Translations under genes and position numbers: made by a program
From: Symbiodinium natans
Lineage: Eukaryota > Sar > Dinophyceae > Suessiales > Symbiodiniaceae
Reading direction: 5' to 3'
DNA: 64,000 bases
Assembly: GCA_905221605.1 (NCBI GenBank)
Contig: CAJNDS010002788.1
Location: 213,761-277,760, forward strand
The notes under the pieces: model-generated
The model's database searches: none
Seen by the model: only the letters and a program-made list of their open reading frames with translations
What the model was told of the DNA's origin: nothing
In this document: piece by piece, positions 31,282-41,200 of the stretch
Layout of the letters: each line of letters begins with the position of its first letter
Position numbering within the stretch: the first letter of the stretch is position 1

Positions 31282-32234
31282 ATGCGCCAAGCGGAGGTGG
31301 AGATCGAGCAGCTGCAGCAGGGAAACTTCCCGACCATCGCGGACGCCCTGGGCTGCCACTGTGTCGTGGCCGGCACCACGGCCGGCACTGGCCCTTGAAG
31401 CCCTTGAAGCCCTTGAAGTGGCCTTTTTCGAATCAAACCGCCACAGCACTTCTGACTCCTTTTCTCTTGGCCTATTGGGCTCCCATGTTGAGCTCAGGCG
31501 GCGTCTGCGGCCTGAGATTTGCAACCTGGGCGCCCAGGGCGCAATTCGTCAGCGTCGTGGGAGCGCCGGGGCGTTTTTTGGGACTCAGGCTTGTAGAGGT
31601 TCATAAGTTGTGTAATCGTTAAGACGTCCTTTTGGGGGCCTTTTTTGGGTTGAGATGCTCAGAGACTCTAGGAGCCGCAAGCCCCGTCAGGAGGCTGGAA
31701 TGACTGGGATGGGCGTGCAGCACCAATGGCAAGGCGACACCGAGCCGAAGGCAACTCTCTTTGCTCTGTTACATATCATGGGGGCTCCCTTTGAACTCCC
31801 TTAGTGCTCCTGACACACCCCGTGACCTTCGGAGGCGGTGGCTTCTCCGGCCTCTGGGAGATCTTTGCCTCCTGTCCGAGCATTAGGTATACGGTATGCG
31901 CATGAACGGCTTTTCTGTGAAAGTGTTCAAAGCTGCATGGTTCCGTCTGGAAGTGTTCGCGTAGGCGATGGCAAGAAGGGCTCCGAAATTGAAGCAGAGA
32001 AGGCGACAGAGAGAGCGCGAAACTCTGAACAGTCTTTAAGGTGCCTTTTGGCCCAGAGATGTCCGACGTGCCGTTTGGCAGCACGCAACTTGGCCTGACG
32101 GAGATGCGGATGTGCACCCCCTGCAAGTGTCGACGGATTCCTGCTCGTGTTGGGGCTTGCACTTTGGCTTTTCGCGGCGTTGTTAGAGACTCAGACAGAG
32201 GTACGGCTTCAAGATTCACACATTGGCGGGCCAG
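31282..32234 (+). CDS. Branching enzyme exons 1-5: N-terminus and CBM48
   Basis: Exon 1 31282-31372 ([20 protein letters not shown]), exon 2 31498-31560 ([18 protein letters not shown]), exon 3 31691-31750 ([19 protein letters not shown]), exon 4 31835-31886 ([16 protein letters not shown]), exon 5 32201-32234 ([11 protein letters not shown]). All four joins keep frame: introns start GC, GA, GC and GT and end AG. Together they reproduce the GlgB pattern of a WAP motif, then W-x-x-W-D-G-R, then LWEIF. This is the carbohydrate-binding module that positions glucan for the barrel. Confidence 0.85.
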
Positions 32235-35200
32235 GATATTGCAACTTGGTTGCCAATCTGTAATCTCAACCTATCTTGGCCACATCTGGCCACCGCAGCC
32301 TGCCGTCAGTGCCTTGAACGCCTGCCATCATCGGTCTCCTTCCTGTTAGTTAGGCCTGCTGGAATCTGCTGGAATCTAAGTGCATGCAAAGAAGCTTGAA
32401 AGGTGAATAGCTTAAGGCTTAAGCACCCCACCGGCTGATAGGTGAAGATGGACCCCTTCGCACAGGAATTTGAGAAGCCCAGTGACCTGCACAAGAGCCC
32501 CGTGCCTTAGCTGCCCAGCCAGGTACAGTTGGAAGCACATCGAATGATTGGAACAGCCGCCGCTAGAGAATGGTAGTCGGAGGCGATGGTTCAAGTCAAG
32601 CCAGTTTTTGCAACATTTTGCGTTCTCGCCAGATGGCCGCAGGTAGCCTGGCCCAAAAGCAGGAAATTGTTCGACAGCGACCCTGCATCGCACGTGTCCT
32701 ACTGCAGCCACATCAATGCGAGGTCTTCAACGCCTCTGTGGTCAGTGCCTGTGACGACAACTACCAACCGGAGCCGTTCGAGTGGGGCGTGGACCCCAGG
32801 AAATTCAGGAAATGAAGGCTTGACAGGACCGACGACGCGGGATGTTGAACGTGAGCTGGCAGATGCAGGCCGGTAAACGTGGTAGATGACATAACTGCGC
32901 AAACGGCTGTGTGATGTCGCTCCTTGCGCCAGGGCATGGGCTTTAAGAGGGTGTGGGGCTTCAGGCTTTGAAGGGATGTCAGGATTCTATGTTCCAGGGG
33001 TGTTGAGTTTACAAAGGTCTAAGGCCATGTTACCGTATGCGCACAAGGGGCCACCACCAGCCCCCGAGTGGCAGAGTGCCCTTAAGGCGATGAGGCGTGG
33101 ATGCTCGCTCGTGAGGAGCGAGGTCGCCTCAACACCGTCCTGCTGCAGCCCATGGCCATCTACGAGGCTGGGGCTTTTAAGCGCCTTGAGATGGCTTGGC
33201 AACGAAAGCTCCGCACGACGGATCACCTCAGAAGTGACAAGGTTTTCGCTCGCAGTGTAGGCCAAAAGGTAAGGGCCATAGTGCGCAGGGCTGTCATTAA
33301 ACATAGACTTGACGTCCGGAGTGCCAAGGACATTACACATCCTGATTTCGGGTCTGCAGACTCAGCACGAGAATTCAAAGGGTGCGCAACCCGACATCTC
33401 CAAGCCATGTGTTGGACGTTGGAAGTGTTCTCTTGGGCTTTCCAGGTGCACTTACCCTCCTGGAGGCGCGGTGCAGAGGGCGAGCTTCTGAGCTCCTTGG
33501 CGATGTCCCATCATCTTCGGCTTGTGGAAGTGAATGCTGTGAATACGGATGGGGTTGCAAGCAAGCACTCCATGGCAATCCATGGCAATCACATGCCAAT
33601 CTCGTGTCGAAGCCCGCCATGATTCGCAGGCGAAAGCGTTTTCATGCGTTTTCAAAAGACCCCCCCCCCTTATACCAGACGAGAACATCAAGCTACCCCC
33701 GCCGCTTCAAAAGCACCGCAAGGCTACCGGGATCTCACGCAGCCCCTCATCGACCACGTGAAGGACTACCGCAAATCCTGCACTCAAGAACCTCAGTGAA
33801 GGCCTTAGTGCCTTGGTGCCTTCGTGCCTTAATGCCCTCGCAGGCCCTGAACTTCAACTGGGTGGAGCTCATGGCCCTGGCACACCACCCCTTCCTCGGC
33901 TCTTGGGGCTACCAGGTCTCCGGGCACCTCGCGCTGAAGGTGATACAAAAAGGGTGGTGGGAGGAATGCCTGGCAGATATGACACTTTTAAAAGAGGGGG
34001 AAGCTTCGGTAAGCGGAGGGCTTCTTGTTGAAAGGTCTGCACGGTTTCAATGTGATTCTACACGGCAAACGTCGCGACATCTTCAAGCAAGAGCGAGCCA
34101 CGCCTCCCCGATACCATCAGGTACTACAGCTGCTGCTCCCTCATGGGCTCGCCGGACGATCTAAAGCACCTCATCAATGAGCTCCACAAGGCCAAAAGTG
34201 GGGCTCTGATGGGGCGTTTGGGGCTCATCCTTGCCAGCTATTCCCAAATAGTTTCTTCCCCGAAATGCGCACAAGAGTCCCTCAGAGGCGGGGATCGGTG
34301 TGGTGATGGACTTCGTTCCGGCGCACTTCTGCAAAGACGCCTGCCGCTCGTCCAGAAGAGAGATCCCTTTCTTGGGATTTCCCCTTTCTGCAGGTTTTTT
34401 GGGTTTCGGGCCCCTGAAGTCGCAGGTAGCTTCGGTGACTTTGACGGAACACCAACCTACGAGTACGAGGTGCGGTTCTTGTGGGCTGGGCCCTTCTCTG
34501 ACGAACCTTGCCTCAGAATGCGCTCTGGCAGGATCCGCGCGAAGGAGAACAAAGGCCTCTCTGCGAACATAGGGTCTGAGAGATTCTGAGACGGGCTAGG
34601 GCGGCGAGGGGATCATGTTCTGTGGATGCTCGAGGGTTCCGGGGGGTTCCGGGGGGTTCGACATGATCAGCCCATGGGACCCTGACACGACATGGCGGAT
34701 TCAAAGCGCCACTCTCTTGGCAGGCAGTGGGGCACCAAAATCTTCAACTTCCGAAAGAACGAGGCTCGGGGGCCTGTTCTCCACTGGAGATACAGGTAGA
34801 AGAGAGCGCCTTCTGCGAAGGGGTTCTCCAAAAACCAAAGCCACGATGGCAGCCTTCAAAGAAGCTGCTTAGAACAAGGTGCTCTCCTTCCCGAAAAGAT
34901 CCGACAACGCGAGTCAGAGCCACAGTTGAGTACAGGGCTCGGGGGCTCCAGGTTCGCAGCTTCCTGGTGGGTTCGGCGCTGTTCTGGGCCGAGCGCCCCT
35001 CGCCAGCAGGAACTCCAAAAGGATCATGCAAAAATCTCGGGTTGGTCGTGTCAAGTGGTTTTTACTGGGTGTGTGTGAGAGTCGCAGCCCCATGGTTTAG
35101 TGAGGAAATCCTCCCATTGGTTTTTAAAAGGAAAGGTCGGGCTCGAGCTGGGCAAATTTAACGACAACCACGAAGCAAGTTCAGATTCGGATCACCCCCA

Positions 35201-38200
35201 GAAAGAGTTGAGAGAACCATACTCTTCCATGGGCTGCTCAAGCCACTTGGCATAGATATGTTGCAGACTTGCCACGAGGCTATCATGTCGACGGGTTCCG
35301 TTGCGATGCTGTCTCCGCCATGCTACTCGGCGCTATTCTGCAGGTTCTTCACGGATTAGTAGAACACGTGCATTTGCAACAGGAAATTGAGGGGCCATTG
35401 CAGCTACAATCGCGCTCGGTGTCATGCGCGTTCTGCGTTCCGCAGGATCTACCGGAACTTTGGGAAAGCCGATGGGGACTGGATCCGAAACGAACACGGT
35501 GGCGACAGCAACCTCGAAGCTGTCTCGTTGCTCAGGGAGCTGAACAAGTCCATGAAGCAATTCTGGCCAGGCCCCAACTGATGTACTGCCAAGTTCAGAA
35601 AGACCCTTGGTAACTGGTAGCTCTGAGCCGAATCGGGGTTTGTACATGTCTGGACACCCCCAACCCTCCCCTTCCGCCTTTCTCTTTTCTGCCACAGGCG
35701 TGATCATGATCGCCGAGGAGTCCACAGCGTGGGAAGGCGTCACGACCCTGAGGCCAGTGAGCACCTCTTTTTTGGGGAGATTTGCTAGGGTCAGCTGGCG
35801 CCTGCTTTCTTGGAGATTCGAGCGTTTCCGCTTGAATCTCAGAATGCACCCCAGTCTGGGGGCCTTTGGCCTTTCTCTGACGCCGTGTTGGCTCAAAAGG
35901 CTCTTTGCACATCGGAGCCTTGCTAATGCTAACCCCTGTAACATGCAGGGGAATTTTCATGGAACTGGCGCCATTGCTGTCTTCGTGGTCCTTGCGTGTC
36001 TTTGCCTCCTCGGCATAGATGTTGGCTCAGACGAGTCCGCGCAACGGGGCGAAGAGAAGCAAGAAGCCACATGCAGCCTTCACAGCGAAACCATGAACGG
36101 CACCTACTGCGGGAACAACGGGAACAAGACGCTCTGGGATGCAAGCGATCTCTGGAAGATTGACGGTTTGTACTATGACCTTCGTCCCCTTTTTTCTTGG
36201 CATCCCGGCTCAACGCTCCCTCTGGAGAAGACCAAGGGCACAGACGCCTCCATCCTCTTCCAGGTGCAGCACATTTCCGAGGGTCCACGGCTTGGCCTAC
36301 GGAAGTACCAGGCAGGGCTTAGGGGGAACAACTAAAGGAAGACTACGCTGCACCCCACCTCCTGACCATCACTGACCCCACAGTTTGCCCTGCGATTCTC
36401 TTGCCACAGGTAGCTTCCGAGAACGTCGTTGGCAATATCGGCGAAGGCGAGTACGCTTACCTGTTCGAGCAGAAGGGCTTCTACATGACTCTCCGGTCTC
36501 GCGTGAGCCAGCAACTGCAGGACCTCGGTGTGACCAAACCACGTCAGGCCGACGGTCCCATCCTTGCAAAGATCGGTTTCAACGTGCTGCTCTTCACGGG
36601 CACTTGGTACCAGATCTCCTTTCGTTCCTTTTCTGTCACAGCTTGTGTACTGAACCTCATCTCCCGACTTGTCTTGACCGGTGCGGCACACGAAGCCATG
36701 CATGGAAGCGTGCTGCCACAGCTACCGCTTGTACAGCGCCTGTATGCAAAGGGCGTGGTGGAGGGGCTCTTGGGCTTTCCACTGGACAGCTGGTGGGATG
36801 AGCATGTGCTTTTTCATCATATCCACACGAAAACAGCAGTTGATCCAGATGAGAATCTCCATCAAGGCGTGCCTATATGGAGGCTCACGAATGCATCAGC
36901 GTGGAGCGAGCTGCACTCATGGCCATTGGTTTCTCATGGTTTAGTGGGCCTGCTTCATCCACACTTGCGCTGCTTCGCTGTGGAATCCTGGCGCTTGTTG
37001 CATGGTGACGCCAGTGTCCGTGCGGGTGGGGCTTGCGTTACGGCACTGGTGCTGCTACTGAACTGGCTTCCTCTCTTTGTGCAAAGACACAAAGGAAAGG
37101 CACTTCTCTCCATTTTCCTGTCAGCATTGCTTGCCAGCATGCTGACGATGTTTGCCTTTCACGTAAACCACCTCTTCCCGCAGGCTGAGGGGATATATGA
37201 TCAGCCCGCAGATTGGGGCGAGCGCCAGATTATCACGACGACCAACTTCAGATCTGGCTTCAACGCAATCTCGGGGGGGCTGGACATGCAGATTGAGCAT
37301 CACTTGTTCCCGATGCTGAGCCTCTTGTCTTCTCAGTATAGGGATGGTGTGTCATCAAACTTTGTCGTGTTCAAGAACGGGCTCAGAATCGACAGTGCGC
37401 CAAGGCTACAATCACCAGCAGACAGTCCAATCTACCATCAAGGAGGTCGCCGAGGCGCCCACCTCAGACCTGCTAAAACGTGTTGAGTACCCTACTCGGG
37501 ATCCTCTGTCTCCTAACGTCCTAAACCCTCAACTGTCCCATACCTTTGCTGCAGGAGTTCGGCCTGCCCTACCGGTCGTATTCATCGTTGGGTAGTGGCC
37601 TCGTCGAGCATTTTGCGTACATGGTGGAGCTTGGACAAGGGCCATAAACAGTGCTGAAAGGTGCTGAAAGGTGCTGAAAGGTGCTGTGAGATGAACTGCG
37701 AGCCTTGAACTTGAAAGCAATGCAAAAGGCATTGCCGCAACCGTGCACGACCCCCGTGCACGGTGAATCCATCTCATCTTTTCGGCCTTCCCAACGGTGG
37801 AAGCACAAGTCAGCCTCTTCAGTTCGATCTTCTAGATGACTTAAGTCTTAAGTGTCTAACGCCCGACCCTGCCAGCAGACGTCCTGCACGGGATCCAAAA
37901 GAAGAGCCGAGCTGCTAAGCCCGCGAGAACTTGCAGAGCAGCGGAAAGCGAATCCAACTGTATCCAAGCTCTTAAAGTCCCCATGTTCTTCCTATTCTGC
38001 GAAGGAACGTCAGCTCTGGTCTGGGTTTCGATCTCAAGTGGGATCTCGGCTGGATGAACGTGCCTCGGCATGCCAAGACAACGTCACAGTCCATCAGTTG
38101 CTTCAGAAGTCGCTTGGGAGGGTGAAAAACGCTTTAGGGGAATGTTGGAGAGGATGGCGTCGATGGGAATCTCAAGAGTATTCTAAAGCCCTTGTTGATT

Positions 38201-41200
38201 GCTAGCCGCAAGTGCAAAGCACATCGCAGCCATAGTTCCCCCCCAAGTTCAGGCCGAGTGCCCCTAAGAGCCCAAGCTTCGGCTCGAAGTCATTGGAGGA
38301 TACGCTCATCTACCTCGAGGCGCTTTGCTCTTTGGGTGATGGGCAGTACGGGTATCGGGGGGTTAGGGCAATCCAGAGAAGGAATGTTGCCCCGGTGCCG
38401 ACTTTGCTGTGTGATCAGAGAGATTCTGTGAAACTGTCACTCTTTCGCGTGAACGTCTCTGCCTCTCTGTGTGTCTCTGTGTGTCTCTGTGTGTCTCTGT
38501 GTGTCTCTGTGTGTCTCTGTGTGTCTCTGTGTGTCTCTGTGTGTCTCTGTGTGTCTCTGTGTGTCTCTGTGTGTGTGTCTCTGTGTGTCTCTGTGTGTCT
38601 CTGTGTGTCTCTGTGTGTCTCTGTGTGTCTCTGTGTGTCTCTGTGTGTCTCTGTGTGTCTCTGTGTGTGTGTGTCTCTGTGTGTGTGTGTGTCTGTGTGT
38701 GTGTCTGTGTGTGTGTGTGTCTGTGTGTGTGTCTGTGTGTGTGTGTGTGTGTGTGTCTGTGTGTCGTGTGTGTGTGTCTGTGTGTCTGTGTGTCTGTGTG
38801 TCTGTGTGTCTGTGTGTCTGTGTGTCTGTGTGTCTGTGTGTCTGTGTGTCTGTGTGTCTGTGTGTCTGTGTGTCTGTGTGTCTGTGTGTCTGTGTCTGTG
38901 TCTGTGTGTGTACGTATGGCCTCCTTGCCATGCCAGCATGGAGTCGAGTGGCTGATGGTGGGTCTCCCGTGGTCTCCGGTTCTCGTGCGCACTTTTGAGC
39001 TTCAGCCTCTTCTTCGGAAAACAGGGCGCCGTGGAAGAACTGGCAGAACTGGAAAAGGCGGAATCCGGAAATGATCGAGTATGACCGAGCATGAAGCTAT
39101 GCTGTTGGGTCTTTGAATGCTCGAATGCACAGAACTCCGGCAGTCATGTCATATGTCCATGCCAGGTTGTGCTGCATTCTCGTTGCTCCTTTTAGTTGCA
39201 CGGTTCTTATCTAGACTCGCAGTGTGCGTACACCCTCCGAAAACGAGCCTTGACACTCGAAGGCGTTAAGTGTTTTAAAGGTACACGGGGTGAGCGGTTT
39301 AGGCTGAAGTCAAGCCATGTGCGCCAATGGAAAGCCCACAGCCGGAGGAGCCTGCATGGAATCGTCCCTCGAACCACAGCAAGCTCACATTCCGTTCTCA
39401 GCACCCTGGCAGATTGTTCTTTGACAAGGGCCTGCATGGGAATCGATCGTACAGGTTGCAGTAAGGGGCATGGTGTACCTTGTTGAGGGCCAAACACCCA
39501 ACAATTCCGGCAAAAGTCGGAAAGCCCTCAATGCGACATTCGCCCCCCCCCCCCCCCCCCCCCAAACGCATGACACTGAGAAGCTCCGAGTTTTTTCGAG
39601 AGGTTAAGGGCCCAGGGGACAGCACCGGAGGTACATGCAGAATGAGCGATTTGTCTCGCCCTTGTCCCACGACGAGGCTCGGTCCTGGCTTTTGCCATGT
39701 GTTTTTTTGCCGAGGGATCTTGGAGCCAAGCACGGTTCCCGAAATCCAGGCATGTATGCAGCACTCGGGATTTCATATTCGTTGGATCCAACATATTCGT
39801 ATTATTTTAACATGTGGAATACACAGCTTTGAAATGGTAGCCTTGACGCTGCCGCCAAAGAGAGATCGAAGATCTCCAAATCTCCTTTCTCACCAAAGCC
39901 GAATCTTTCCGAAGGTCGCCAACATGAAGGGGAGTTTGGTCGAGAAGATGGGCCGCAAGGTCGGGTAATTGTTGGGGCATTTCAGGGCATTTGCCCATGT
40001 GGGTCAAGGTCTGCAGCTTCCCCCTTCCCCATGGCTAAATTGCACGCACATAGACCCATGACCTTCCTGAAATCGCAAAGAAAGACTCCCTTAACCCTAA
40101 ACCCTCAAACCTGAGCCCTAAACCAGGATGGTCTGGGCTTTTACGACAAGCTGCGCCTCCTCTGCGCCTACTATGGTGCCTCGGAACCAACGTCAAAGGC
40201 TTTCTGTTGAGGATACTTGGGGGGAGGGGGGGGACGTTTCAAGATACTTTTTGCTAACAGCAGTGTGTTGGTTGAGGGCTGGTTTGGAGCTGAGCCGGCT
40301 TAGCTTCACTGGTGTTCAATCGTTGTTCTGTTGTTCTGATGCCGTGGGTCCGTGGGTTGAGGGTTGGGATGCGTTTGTCAGAGGAACCCACGTTGCTCGT
40401 TTCTGTCTGAACCGAGTGAGCACTGCAAGGTTACCAGGCGACGGCTCCCGGACGGCCCTTGCTGTTCATGGGCTCCTTTGGAAGCATGCTTTGAAGGTTC
40501 GGGAATGTTAAGGATATGGCGATCCTTTGGTGCGCAGATCACGAGAGCTTTGCCGTTCTCCCATTTCTTTTACTCAGCCGTCTCTCTAGGAAGGCAAGAG
40601 TTGCTCACCTCTAGCATGCTGCCGGAATCTCATCGGTGGAGTACAGAGTTCTTTCGCTCTTGGGTGACAGTGCCAGATGTCAGGCCAGGAGTTCGCCCAG
40701 GGGCGCGAATGGAATTGCTACCAGTCCCTCGACTGGCACGAGGGTGAGGAGGAGCTCAGAAAAGGACCCTGTGGATGGGCATGGTGAGAGTGAACAGGTA
40801 GCCTGAAGAGGTTTTGCACCGACGCCGGCGTGCTGTAGATAGCGACGAATGCGTGGTGTTCAACACTCTGTGCAGTGCGTGGTGCAACGTGGTGCCCCAG
40901 CCAGGAGTCTGCGTTTGGCTCGCTGATCTGATGGGAGTCTATCAGCACCACCGTGCCTGTGCCTGTCATCTCTGCTTTCCGACCTTTCAGAAGCACATGA
41001 CATAGCGGAACTTCCTGCTTAGGAAACGAAACTGAACCCCGCGCGCTCGCCGTAGCTAGGTCCCTTGCACATGGGCGACGACTACCCACAGACGCGGCAG
41101 TATCCGGTCGGGTCCAACAGCTTTGAGTGGGTGGCCGCCCCAGTGGAAGGCCTAAAATTCAATGCATCTTGGCCCTCCCGATGATGTGTAATGTTGGACC

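Noticed and set aside
31282-31372. Treating this exon as the last coiled-coil exon because it contains [10 protein letters not shown]
   Set aside because: The exon continues into [17 protein letters not shown] and joins in frame to the CBM48 exon, matching the start of GlgB proteins.
36401-37486. Single-exon desaturase starting at TTG 36401 and ending at 37486
   Set aside because: It would lack the cytochrome b5 domain and have a frame-drifted C-terminus. The four-exon model restores both the b5 domain and the [11 protein letters not shown] ending.
38293-39092. Long frames through the TCTCTGTGTG array
   Set aside because: Repeat-generated Cys/Val/Ser and Thr/His/Asp runs on both strands. 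The true coding content here is only a 21 nt branching-enzyme exon at 38299.
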